From Pelagicoccus sp. SDUM812003 (GTDB lineage Bacteria; Verrucomicrobiota; Verrucomicrobiia; Opitutales; Opitutaceae): a stretch of DNA of 64,000 bases. The translations under genes were made by a program, and so were the position numbers. The first letter of the stretch is position 1. Each line of letters starts with the position of its first letter. The DNA lies in assembly GCF_031127815.1 (NCBI RefSeq), contig NZ_JARXHY010000016.1, positions 1 to 64,000 on the forward strand, in the 5' to 3' direction. Positions 1 through 8,462 of the stretch are shown here, piece after piece. The notes beneath the pieces were generated by a model. It searched no databases, had not been told where the DNA came from, and saw only the letters and a program-made list of their open reading frames with translations.

Positions 1-156
1 GCCTACACCTTCGACGGCACCGACTACCTCGTCTATCACGCCTACGACGCCTCCCACGAGCGCGCCATAGCGAAGCTCCGCATCAACAAGATCGCCTGGA
101 CCGACGACGGCTGGCCAACCGTCGGCGAGCTGGTGACGCCTGAAGAAGGACGATAA
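1..156 (+). CDS. GH43-like glycosidase, C-terminal end only
   Basis: Frame 1 is open from the first base to a TAA at 154-156 and encodes the last 51 residues of a larger protein whose start lies outside the window. The visible part contains YLVYHAYDA followed by AKLRINKIAW and DGWPTVGEL, which is the typical last blade of a GH43 arabinanase-type five-bladed propeller (the 'HYYDA...L.I..L.WDDGWP' pattern). GH43 enzymes act on arabinan or xylan. It is convergent with the TonB receptor gene downstream. Family call rests on this short tail only. Confidence 0.6.
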   Translation, partial: AYTFDGTDYLVYHAYDASHERAIAKLRINKIAWTDDGWPTVGELVTPEEGR

Positions 157-235
157 ACCCGTCCGGCATCAAGCACCCGTATTCGTGAGCTTTATACAAG
201 TGAAGCAAGCGAACGCTATCCATCCGAACGACCAA

Positions 236-332
236 GGTAGGGCGGTCTGGCCCAGACCGCCGCGCTGCAGGATTCGAAAAACCCTACCGCTCCATCGGCG
301 CCCAGCGGCGGACTGGGCCAGTCCGCCCTACC
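236..332. repeat. Intergenic inverted repeat (REP-like, family 1)
   Basis: Two self-complementary arms face each other. The left arm (236-262) begins GGTAGGGCGGTCTGGCCC and is itself palindromic around TCTGGCCCAGA. The right arm (307-332) is GGCGGACTGGGCC followed by AGTCCGCCCTACC. The arms are near reverse complements of each other, separated by about 44 bases. It lies between convergent genes, a usual place for REP/BIME elements. No coding potential is evident. Confidence 0.7.
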
Positions 333-353
333 CGCTCTTCCTCCTAGAACGAA

Positions 354-381
354 AAAGGCGACCGATACAGCGGTCGCCTTT
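354..381 (-). terminator. Rho-independent terminator of the first TonB receptor gene
   Basis: A perfect 11-bp stem, AAAGGCGACCG at 354-364 and CGGTCGCCTTT at 371-381, encloses a 6-base loop. Read on the minus strand the stem is followed by a run of five T (complement of 352-356), directly downstream of the receptor stop codon at 405. Confidence 0.85.
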
Positions 382-404
382 GCGTATAAATAAACTGGGT
401 ACCG

Positions 405-3026
405 TTAGAAACGGAAACGGAAGCCTAGCTCAACCGTTCTATCGTACATTCGAGCGTCTCTCGGGTACGGCGAACCAACGGCGTCGAAGTAGTCTTGACG
501 ACCTTCCTTGAAGAGGTTCGTCACGTCCAAGGATAGCGTCATGTTCTCGTTGAACGCGTAGCTCGCTGAAAAGTCGAAGCGATCCGTGGCATCTACGACA
601 ACCGTTCCCCCGGGTCCTCCCGGCGCGTCAACGTTATTGAAATCCTCGATGTATGCGTCGCGCCAGTTATAGGCCAATCGGGTCGAGAATTTGTTGCGCT
701 CGAAGACGAGGATCAAGTTGTACGAGTTTTCGGATACGTTGGCGAGATCCAATGTTTCATCAGCAACCGGATCGTATGTCTCCCCGTCGATGATGGTATA
801 GTTCGCTTGTATGCCGAGCCCATCTACGGCTTCGAAGAAGTGCTGCACGCCGAATTCGACGCCGGATAAGCTGCCGCTACCGGTGTTGCGGGGTCGAGTC
901 ACGGCGTATTGCTCCCCGTCGACGGTCTCGACCTCCGTATCCGTAAACACGTAACCGGAGATCTCGCGATGGAAACCTGCAATCGAGAAGAAGCTGTTAT
1001 CTGAGTAGTAGCGTTCCAAGCTCAAATCGTAGTTGTCGGACTCCACGTTTCCGAGGTTAGGGTTGCCACCGCTACCAGTGCCGGTACCCCCGCCGGTAGT
1101 CGTCGGGCCGCTGAGATTCACTACTGGATTGAGATCCGAAAACTCCGGACGGGTGATCGAGCGACCAAACGAGCCGCGCAGATAGGTCGTAGGCGTGAGC
1201 TGTAGCTTGCCGTTGAGCACCGGCAGCACCTCAGTTTCGTCTGAGGAACTGTCAATCGGCACGCCATCGTCGTAGCCGCGAAGACTGAGCTCGGTCTTCA
1301 CTACGCGAACGCCAATCTGACCATCGAGCGGCATTTCACCCAAATCCATACCGTATCCGGCTTGCACATACGCTGCGTAGGTCGTTTCCGTATCGTCGAA
1401 TGCGACCGCTGGATTGAACGGAGCTAGGCCCGGAGGCAGGCCAAAGAGGCTGCGAACTTGGTCGGCGTTATTGTACAGGAAGTCCGCGCTCGGCGTATAC
1501 CAGTTTTCGAGAGAAATATCGAGGCCAGAGCTATTGTCTGGCGACGTCGCTCCGAGGCCGTCGATGGAAGACACCGCTGTCACACCGCGACCGTCCGCTG
1601 GCGCCACGTCCGCACGATCCGACTGGCGAGAGCCCACCTCACGCTCGCTCCAACGCACCCCTGCGGAAAGCTTGTTGAAGAACTGAGTGCCGAACAAGCG
1701 CGTCACATCCGCTCGCCAGACCGTCGATTCCCCTTCCGCGAAGCCGTTGTTGTCGAACAAGCCCCAGAGACCGTAGCCAGCTGGATCCGAAATGTCGGAG
1801 CCCGGGTAGCTTGCGTCGAAGTTCGGGTGAAACGTCATCCGTACCTCCGGAATACCGCCCTTGGCGATATCCATGATGAGATTCTGATTGGTGAACTTGT
1901 TGTAGTTGTAGATGAACTCACTCGAGAAGGTAGTATCGCCATTGGTAGTACGCACGCCGAAAACGCCGTTGTAGCCATCGGTCTTGTCGTCGTAGGCCTG
2001 GGTGCTGGTAATCAGGAAGTGATTGCTGGTCTCCAGCACGGCAGGCACGTCATCCGTTCCTGGATACGGCTCGAAGGAATCGACCGCTCCCGTGAATGGC
2101 AGACCCACGAAAAAGTAGTTTTGATACTGGTTTCGGTAGCCGGTGTAGAGCCAGTTGGTGTAAAACTCCACATTCTCCTTCGGAGCGTATTGGATATTCA
2201 GATTAAACGCGTTTCGCTGCCGGTCGCCACGGTGCACGATGGGCCCGGAGTTGAAGGGATAGACTAACGGATCGCCGTCACTGTTCGTGGCCGGGCGGTT
2301 GCCCCACTCGAAATTGTAGATCGTCTGGTCCTGATACTTGATGTCCTGACGTGAAGCTGCGACCAGCACGCCGAGCTGGCCTCCGCCGTCGAGTTCCCAG
2401 CGGTTGCTGTTCATCAAGCTTCCCACCCAGCTGGTGTCCCCGGAGTCTTCGCCGTGGATCAAGCGAAGCGTGCCGGCGGTCTTGCTGCCGTCGAAATCGA
2501 ACGGGTTGCGCAAGCGTACGTCGATCAATCCGGCGATACCGCCTTCCACCTGATCGGCCGTGCGCGATTTGTAAACATTGACCGAGGAAATCAAGTCGGC
2601 CGGCAGGTCGCTCAAAGTCACGCCGCGACCCGTTCCGGTGAAGATCTCCTCTCCGTTCAGGGTCGTTGCAAGATTCGGCAAACCACGGATCAAGACACTC
2701 GTGACCTCGCCGGAGCCGCGAGTCACCTGAATGCCGGGCACGCGCTGCAAAGCGTCGGCTACGGTGTTGTCCGGCAGTTTGCCGATATCTTGGGCGACGA
2801 TAGCGTCGACGAAGGGCGCGGCGGATTTTTTAACCTCCTGCGCCTCGACCAAGCTGGCCTGAACGGGCCGGACGATGAATTCGTCCAGCTCGAAAATATC
2901 ATCGTCGCTGGAATCCTCCTGAGCGAACGTTAGGGGTGAAAACAAAGACGCGAAGGCAATCACTGCGGGCGTGAAACGCCGACAAGGCTTCGCGGATAAC
3001 GATGGATCGTCCGAGAATACAGTCAT
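405..3026 (-). CDS. TonB-dependent receptor (TonB_Xanth-Caul type)
   Basis: Outer-membrane active transporter of 873 residues. After a signal peptide ending near FAQ (about residue 36) comes an acidic stretch and then a plug domain: DIGKLPDNTVADALQRVPGI, TSVLIRGLPN, LNGEEIFTGTGRGV and a KSRTADQVEGGIAGLIDVRL segment, which is the signature of the TIGR01782 group known from Xanthomonas/Caulobacter carbohydrate uptake. The remainder is beta-barrel, with a Gly/Thr-rich extracellular loop near residues 640-660 and an aromatic C-terminus (GFRFRF) as required for BAM-mediated insertion. Start is the ATG at 3026. No SusD partner gene is near; instead a GH43 and a CRTAC1-like propeller protein follow upstream on the same strand. 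Substrate is inferred to be an oligosaccharide released by neighbouring enzymes. Confidence 0.9.
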   Translation of the reverse strand: MTVFSDDPSLSAKPCRRFTPAVIAFASLFSPLTFAQEDSSDDDIFELDEFIVRPVQASLVEAQEVKKSAAPFVDAIVAQDIGKLPDNTVADALQRVPGIQVTRGSGEVTSVLIRGLPNLATTLNGEEIFTGTGRGVTLSDLPADLISSVNVYKSRTADQVEGGIAGLIDVRLRNPFDFDGSKTAGTLRLIHGEDSGDTSWVGSLMNSNRWELDGGGQLGVLVAASRQDIKYQDQTIYNFEWGNRPATNSDGDPLVYPFNSGPIVHRGDRQRNAFNLNIQYAPKENVEFYTNWLYTGYRNQYQNYFFVGLPFTGAVDSFEPYPGTDDVPAVLETSNHFLITSTQAYDDKTDGYNGVFGVRTTNGDTTFSSEFIYNYNKFTNQNLIMDIAKGGIPEVRMTFHPNFDASYPGSDISDPAGYGLWGLFDNNGFAEGESTVWRADVTRLFGTQFFNKLSAGVRWSEREVGSRQSDRADVAPADGRGVTAVSSIDGLGATSPDNSSGLDISLENWYTPSADFLYNNADQVRSLFGLPPGLAPFNPAVAFDDTETTYAAYVQAGYGMDLGEMPLDGQIGVRVVKTELSLRGYDDGVPIDSSSDETEVLPVLNGKLQLTPTTYLRGSFGRSITRPEFSDLNPVVNLSGPTTTGGGTGTGSGGNPNLGNVESDNYDLSLERYYSDNSFFSIAGFHREISGYVFTDTEVETVDGEQYAVTRPRNTGSGSLSGVEFGVQHFFEAVDGLGIQANYTIIDGETYDPVADETLDLANVSENSYNLILVFERNKFSTRLAYNWRDAYIEDFNNVDAPGGPGGTVVVDATDRFDFSASYAFNENMTLSLDVTNLFKEGRQDYFDAVGSPYPRDARMYDRTVELGFRFRF

Positions 3027-3297
3027 GTGGTATTAGGCTTTGAGGTAGTAAGTTGGAGCGACGACCCTTGGGATAAAGCAACGTCGACGCGTTCCTAATT
3101 CCAATGCGCCGAAGTATCGAAAAAACCACCATCTACGATAAAAAAACCGAGAAAAATCATCTATCCACGGTAGGCTTCCCTAGGTATGTCGCGTTCGAAA
3201 GCTCAGCGCTGGTTCGCCTCGGCTTCGAATCAGCAAAGAGCCTCCTTGGAAACACGCCCTGAGGCGCGTTGGGAGGATGGCCAACTCGATCAGCTAC

Positions 3298-4371
3298 CTA
3301 CTCCTCCAAGCCCAGGGCCCTCTGCAAATTTTCGTATTCCGGATCGCCGTCTAAGTCGACGCGTTGGCGGAGGATTTCCAAGTGGTCGCCCCGGTCGGCC
3401 ATGTCGAAGAGCTTGCCGCGGGCGTTGTAGAAGGGACGGTGCACCACCATCATCAAATCGCCTTCAAAGGTGTGAAACAACATGCCGTGCCCCGAGTCGC
3501 GCTTGACCAGCGGATCGAGCTGCTCCCACGGCCCCATCAAGGTGCCGGACTCCGAGCGAGCGATGGTCTGCACGTACTTGCCTGACTCGTAGCTCGACCA
3601 AAGCATCAGCAGCACGTCGTCCTTGGTGCGATAGAACTGCGGCCCATCCGTCACATAGGAAAGTCCCGCGTCGGAGACTTCGATCGACTGATTGAGCCAC
3701 GGCGCGTCCGAGGCCTTGAAAAGGTGGATAGGATCGTCAATCGCCCGCGAAAGATCGTCTGACACCTTCACCGCTTCGATGGTGCCGTCGATACGCTGCA
3801 GCCACTCGTGAGCGTAGACCATCCAAGGCTGCTCCTCCTGGTCGACGTACAATGTGCCGTCGAGGGTCATCAGTTCCTTTGGCGCCACCGGGCCGTCCTT
3901 GTTGAGCATTTCGAAGGGTCCGTCCGGCGTATCCGAAACTGCGGTGATGGTGCCGCGCACGTAAGTATCGCGCCAGGCCTCCGGTGGACGCTTCAGGTAG
4001 GCGTCGCTGTCGTGCAGCGTCACGAAGAGATAGAATTTTCCTTTGTATTCATGCACCTCCGGAGCCCAGTTTCCTTCTTGGGCAAAAGATTCCTCCGGCA
4101 CCGTGAATACCACTTTCGGCGAGTACCAGTTTTTCAGATCCTTCGAAGTATAGGCCATGGTGCCGAGCTTATCCACGCCAGTGAGCTGAGGCTCGTTGCG
4201 GGTGTAGAGGTAGTAGGTCTGCGTCGGCTCGTAGGCCACGATGAAGGGATCATGCAAGGGCATGTCCGGCATATGCATCACTTTCGCTGCGTCGCCGTTT
4301 TGCTGCGCTACAGCAAACGGCAGCGCCAGCAAACAGGTAAGTCCAAACAAAGAGTGTATCCAATTTTTCAT
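3298..4371 (-). CDS. GH43 family glycosidase, secreted
   Basis: A 357-residue protein with a signal peptide (MKNWIHSLFGLTCLLALPFAVAQ). The five-bladed propeller hallmarks of GH43 are visible: HDPFI with the likely catalytic base Asp41, NWAPEVHEYKGKFYLF in blade 2, and LDGTLYVDQEEQPWMVY with the transition-state Asp171. Where the general acid Glu is expected, the sequence reads YVTDGPQFYRT, so position 242 is Asp. I have the impression that related uncharacterised GH43-like proteins share this TDGP form, but could not check. It lies 118 bases downstream of the CRTAC1-like gene and upstream of the TonB receptor, suggesting co-expression. Likely substrates are alpha-arabinofuranosides, beta-xylosides or beta-1,3-galactan; the subfamily cannot be fixed by eye. 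Confidence 0.8.
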   Translation of the reverse strand: MKNWIHSLFGLTCLLALPFAVAQQNGDAAKVMHMPDMPLHDPFIVAYEPTQTYYLYTRNEPQLTGVDKLGTMAYTSKDLKNWYSPKVVFTVPEESFAQEGNWAPEVHEYKGKFYLFVTLHDSDAYLKRPPEAWRDTYVRGTITAVSDTPDGPFEMLNKDGPVAPKELMTLDGTLYVDQEEQPWMVYAHEWLQRIDGTIEAVKVSDDLSRAIDDPIHLFKASDAPWLNQSIEVSDAGLSYVTDGPQFYRTKDDVLLMLWSSYESGKYVQTIARSESGTLMGPWEQLDPLVKRDSGHGMLFHTFEGDLMMVVHRPFYNARGKLFDMADRGDHLEILRQRVDLDGDPEYENLQRALGLEE

Positions 4372-4489
4372 GTTATATATGTGAAGTATGAAGTTGTGGG
4401 TTCGAGTTTCGGTTCTAGGAATGGTCGCGAATCAGCCGTTCACAGGTTGGAGGATGACTTCAATGATACAAAAGAATCATGGAGTTTCC

Positions 4490-7400
4490 CTAGCGGGCGG
4501 ACAGCGAGATGATTCCGCCTAGAGGCGGGTTGTCGATAGAACGGACTTCGCCAGAGGGCCAGCGCACGATGATTCGTTTCGGAGGATTGTCAGACGAACT
4601 AGCGAAATAGCAGGCGCCCGATCCCTGACTCATGTATCCACCGCCAGCATGTACCTCGCGAAACGAGCGTTCTCCGTTTTGCAGCTCGAGAATGACGATC
4701 GCCCCGACCGCGGTGGGATTTCCGGGTGGTCCCTTGAGAGTGACACACATGGGAACGCGCCCTTGTACTCCGGTATTTCCGAAGAGCAGCGAAGCGTCTT
4801 GGTGTCGCGTTGCGAACAGCTCTGGCCAACCGTCCCGATCCAGATCAATCGGAGCGAGAGCTCGGGCGTCGCCCGGCACCACGTATCCGCTTTTCTTGTA
4901 CGGTGCCGCATCGAAGCCACCTTTGCCGTCGCCATACAGCAAGGCGCCCAGCCCACCGGAAAAGCGACCGTTTTCCGGGATCGGGGCATACGTATTCTGC
5001 GTCAGGCAGATATCGTCGCGTCCATCGGCATTGAAATCCCCGACTATCAATCCATGGACCGGAGCCAGCTGGGCAAGCGTAGGCAGCGGATGAAATTCGA
5101 ATAGACCGGCGTCGCCACTGAGAAAGACTCCGCTTCGCAGCTCGACTGCTTGCAAACGCCTGGCTTGCTCCAGAGCGTCCTCCGGCAAGAGCTCGTCCAA
5201 CGCCGCCTCAGCGTAGGCTTTGAAAGTATCGGTTTTATCAAAAATCCACGGCATAGCCATGGACATGATGATCCGGTTTCGTCGCGGATACAGTTCGCCA
5301 TCGTCCCACACCGCCTCGATGAAATGCTGCTCACCCGTATCGTCGAAAACGCCCGAAAACGCCACTAGAGGCTCTTCAGGACTGGCTTGATAAGGCGTAT
5401 TCAATCCGAGGTTACCAACCGCGTAATCGAGTCGTCCGTCGCTATTGAAGTCGCCCGCGGCGATCGAAGTCCACCAGCCCGTCCTCTTATCGAAGCCCAG
5501 CTCAGCCGTGACTTCCTCGAACCGCAGACCGGCAAGGTTTCGCCAGCATCGCACGGTGCCCCAGGTGGTTGCCACCAGCAAGTCAATCCATCCGTCGCCG
5601 TCTACGTCGCTCCACAAGGCGCCCTGAACCAAGCCGGCGCGTTCCAATCCGGGCGCGATAGCGTTCGCGCGGTCCACGAAGCGTCCTCTTTTGTTTTCCC
5701 ACAAGGCGCTGCGCGGAATCTTTGGATACGCACCCGGCACCACCCGACCGCCAATGAACACGTCGAGCAAACCATCGCGATTGTAGTCCGCCGCCACGAC
5801 GGGTCCCGCGCTTTCTGGATACACAGGCGCCCAGCCATCCACGGCCCGTCTGAACGAGCCTTTGCCGGCGGAGTTGAGCCAGAGCTCCGGTTGATAGGCG
5901 TTGGAGCCGGCCGGTTCCGCCACACCGCCTTTTGCCAGCATCAAGTCCAGATCGCCATCGCCATCCGCATCCAGCAGCAGCGGCGCTGCATCTGCTACCG
6001 CGGCCCGGGAATGAATCGATCGCAGCGGAGTTTCCACGTAACGTCCGCCCGACTGCGAGAGCAGTACAGTCGCGCCTTCGGTCGAGGTTCCTCCAATGAC
6101 CAAGTCATCGATTCTATCGCCATTGAGATCACCGATCGCCATGCCAGGACCGAGCGAATTCTGCCGCATCGACAACAGCCTCTGAGTCGCGAGCTCGTCA
6201 ATGTCTTGCTCCTGCTGCGAAACATCCAGCTTCAAGGCCTGGCTCACTTCGACGAACTGGGTTCGAGGCGGTTGAGCTTTCCACGGCGGCACCGGACGAG
6301 ATGCCCCCTCCGGCTCCTCGATGGTATAGCGTTGGTTAGGAGCCAGATTTTCGAATACCTGAGATTGTCCACTCGGCCAGTCGATCTGCAATCGAGCGAT
6401 GAGCTCGTCTGCTCCCAAACCGAAATGAGCTGCCGTTTCGCCGGAGGAAGCGTAACCCCGCGCCGATGCGATTTGGCGAACCTGCGTCCCCTTAGAAGAC
6501 TCGAGCCGGATCGTCGCGCCGACTCCAAATCGATTCGAAGCGGAGCCTTTTAGGTCGATAATCACTCGATTGCCTTCGGTCCCGTTGTTGCGATAGACGG
6601 ACGGGTTGCCTTCGAAGTTGCTGTGCACGAGGTCGAGATCGCCATCGCCATCGAGATCCCCGAACGCGGCCCCGAAACTAGCGTCCTTTCGATCCAATCC
6701 CCAAGCCGCGCCGGTCTCTTCGAAGCGCAGATCGCCAACGTTGCGAAAGGCGAGATTGCGCTCCTTCTGCACCGGCGACGCCATCAAACGCCGTCTGACG
6801 ATCATGGCGCCATCCACCCGGCTGGCGCGTCGCATGTCGAAGTCCCAAAAGGTTCGTATGGTGCCGTTGGTTACATGCAGATCGAGCAGACCGTCTTCGT
6901 CGAGATCCTCGAAAAGCGCCGACCATGTCCAATCCGTAGCCGCCAGGCCCGACAACCAAGCAGCGTCCAAGAAGCGGCCGGTGTCCGTATTGATGAACAA
7001 GGTGTTGCGCATGTACTGAGGGGCCACGTTGGGATCGACCGGATCCACCATGCGGGAACGCGGGGCGATCAGAGTGCGTTGATCCCATTCGCGGTCGCGT
7101 GGCATCATGTCGGCGACGAGAAAATCGAGCAGCCCATCGTTGTTCACGTCACCCAAGTCAGCTCCCATGGAATACCATGGAATGTGCGGCATGACTTCGC
7201 TCAATACATCTCGAAAGGTCCCGTCTCCCTGATTGCGCCAGAGCTGGTCCGGCCAGCCGTAGTCGTTCGTCACATACAAATCCGGCCAACCATCGTTGTC
7301 ATGATCCCACCAAACGGCAGCATGCCCCGCGGCTTTTCCGCTCATGCCAGCTATTTCCGTAACCTCTTCAAACGTTCCGTCTCCGCGATTGCGATACAGG

Positions 7401-8083
7401 TAGTCAGGCTGACCATCGGGCTCGCTGGCGACGTCTACCAAGTTGGTGACGATATAAACATCAAGCCAACCATCGCGGTCATAGTCGGCAAACGCAGCCA
7501 TGCCGCTCGCATCAACCAGGCCGAGGCCCGCCCCTTTCGCGTCTTCCACAAACCGCCCGTCTCCTTGATTTAGATACAAGAGGTTCGGCGCTGCAACGCG
7601 ACAGACATAGAGGTCGAGCCAGCCATCGTTGTTCACATCCACGAAGCAGACGCCAGTCTTCCAGGCATCCCCGGGCCCGGCCACGCCAGCTTCATCGGTG
7701 ACGTCTTCGAATCGCCAGTCTCCGAGATTGCGAAACAGGCGGTTCGGCCCGGTTTTGCATACGATAAAAACGTCCAACAATCCGTCGGCATCGTAGTCGC
7801 CCAGCGCCACACCCGTACCGAGCGGTCCCTGAGTAAACTCCTTGTAGCGAGAACGCCACATCTCCGGATCGTCGTAGGCATTCGGGGCGACGATACCGGT
7901 TTGCTCGGGCGACAGTTCAGAAAACAAGGTTTTCGACTCCACCGAATCGCTTCGTGCGTCGAAGGGAACTGCTACGAATCCATCCGTTTCCAAAGCTAGT
8001 CCAGCCGTCGTTATTCCTAGGCAACCCCCGGCTAAACAACCTTGGCGCCAAAGACCAGGAAAGAGACGAGCCCAATCACACAT
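4490..8083 (-). CDS. CRTAC1-like protein: two tandem FG-GAP propeller + ASPIC/UnbV halves
   Basis: A secreted protein of 1,197 residues built as two similar halves. Each half has many FG-GAP/VCBS calcium-binding repeats (GDYDADGLLDVFIV, VDVNNDGWLDLYVC, ADYNRDGLLDVFIG, GDFNADGRDDICL) followed by an ASPIC/UnbV domain. The first ASPIC block is about residues 504-588 (FGVGATIRLES, ASARGYASSGETAAHFGLG, WPSGQSQVFENLAPN); the second is about 1108-1194 (AVGAIVILELQ, HAGGGYMSQGS, RWPSGEVRSIDN). The reading frame extends upstream to a TTG at 8116, but the ATG at 8083 has a purine-rich GAGGGAAGGGG upstream and is preferred. The family is linked to cell-surface or extracellular binding; no enzymatic function is established. 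Position beside GH43 and a TonB receptor suggests glycan binding at the surface (inference). Confidence 0.85.
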   Translation of the reverse strand: MCDWARLFPGLWRQGCLAGGCLGITTAGLALETDGFVAVPFDARSDSVESKTLFSELSPEQTGIVAPNAYDDPEMWRSRYKEFTQGPLGTGVALGDYDADGLLDVFIVCKTGPNRLFRNLGDWRFEDVTDEAGVAGPGDAWKTGVCFVDVNNDGWLDLYVCRVAAPNLLYLNQGDGRFVEDAKGAGLGLVDASGMAAFADYDRDGWLDVYIVTNLVDVASEPDGQPDYLYRNRGDGTFEEVTEIAGMSGKAAGHAAVWWDHDNDGWPDLYVTNDYGWPDQLWRNQGDGTFRDVLSEVMPHIPWYSMGADLGDVNNDGLLDFLVADMMPRDREWDQRTLIAPRSRMVDPVDPNVAPQYMRNTLFINTDTGRFLDAAWLSGLAATDWTWSALFEDLDEDGLLDLHVTNGTIRTFWDFDMRRASRVDGAMIVRRRLMASPVQKERNLAFRNVGDLRFEETGAAWGLDRKDASFGAAFGDLDGDGDLDLVHSNFEGNPSVYRNNGTEGNRVIIDLKGSASNRFGVGATIRLESSKGTQVRQIASARGYASSGETAAHFGLGADELIARLQIDWPSGQSQVFENLAPNQRYTIEEPEGASRPVPPWKAQPPRTQFVEVSQALKLDVSQQEQDIDELATQRLLSMRQNSLGPGMAIGDLNGDRIDDLVIGGTSTEGATVLLSQSGGRYVETPLRSIHSRAAVADAAPLLLDADGDGDLDLMLAKGGVAEPAGSNAYQPELWLNSAGKGSFRRAVDGWAPVYPESAGPVVAADYNRDGLLDVFIGGRVVPGAYPKIPRSALWENKRGRFVDRANAIAPGLERAGLVQGALWSDVDGDGWIDLLVATTWGTVRCWRNLAGLRFEEVTAELGFDKRTGWWTSIAAGDFNSDGRLDYAVGNLGLNTPYQASPEEPLVAFSGVFDDTGEQHFIEAVWDDGELYPRRNRIIMSMAMPWIFDKTDTFKAYAEAALDELLPEDALEQARRLQAVELRSGVFLSGDAGLFEFHPLPTLAQLAPVHGLIVGDFNADGRDDICLTQNTYAPIPENGRFSGGLGALLYGDGKGGFDAAPYKKSGYVVPGDARALAPIDLDRDGWPELFATRHQDASLLFGNTGVQGRVPMCVTLKGPPGNPTAVGAIVILELQNGERSFREVHAGGGYMSQGSGACYFASSSDNPPKRIIVRWPSGEVRSIDNPPLGGIISLSAR

Positions 8084-8462
8084 CCTTGCCCCTTCCCTCG
8101 CTCGCCAGCTGATCAAAACTGTGTTTCATTCTATAAAACTGTTTAAACAAGGTAGACCGAGCAAAATCGCTTCCTTCGTTCCGGGCAAGATGAATCAGGC
8201 GCACCCCCCTCTGAAGGTGGAGCGGGACCTCCGGGCACGCTCATGAATGCGCTTGAACACCATAAAGGAGGGCTCGTCCAGTGCCTGTCAGGTCGCAGGG
8301 ATCGAGGACGGAAGAAGGACTGGGCAGCTGACCTATCGGCAGAGCTACTGAAGCTGTTCCTCACCAAACAGCGCGGGCCCGGAGGTCCCGCTTCACTACA
8401 CGTCTTAAAACGTGTTTCGAACACGAGTAAAAAGCGCGGCGGCCCCAAAGGATCGTTCGTTG
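8084..8462. other. Intergenic region between CRTAC1-like gene and GH35
   Basis: 379 bases without a convincing gene. It holds the 180-base inverted-repeat element at 8217-8396. Beside it are two mutually exclusive small hairpins: ACACGT/ACGTGT at 8398-8415 and CGTGTT/AACACG at 8411-8425. The CRTAC1-like gene's promoter should lie at its low-coordinate end. AAACTGTTT occurs there at about 8137-8145, the reverse complement of the core of the palindrome at 62237. Short ORFs here are repeat-derived. Confidence 0.6.
8217..8396. repeat. REP/MITE-like element, family 2 (180 bp, inverted ends)
   Basis: The left end GTGGAGCGGGACCTCCGGGC and the right end GCCCGGAGGTCCCGCTTCAC are near-perfect inverted repeats with one mismatch over 20 bases. 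Each end is also internally palindromic (GGACCTCCGGGC / GCCCGGAGGTCC). A second copy of the same ends, 91 bases overall, lies at 20956-21046. There is no transposase inside, so this is a non-autonomous REP doublet or MITE-like element. Confidence 0.7.

Noticed and set aside
3251-3270. Hairpin AACACGCC/GGCGCGTT as terminator of the GH43 gene
   Set aside because: The stem has a G-T type mismatch and no T run follows on the minus strand, so support is too weak.
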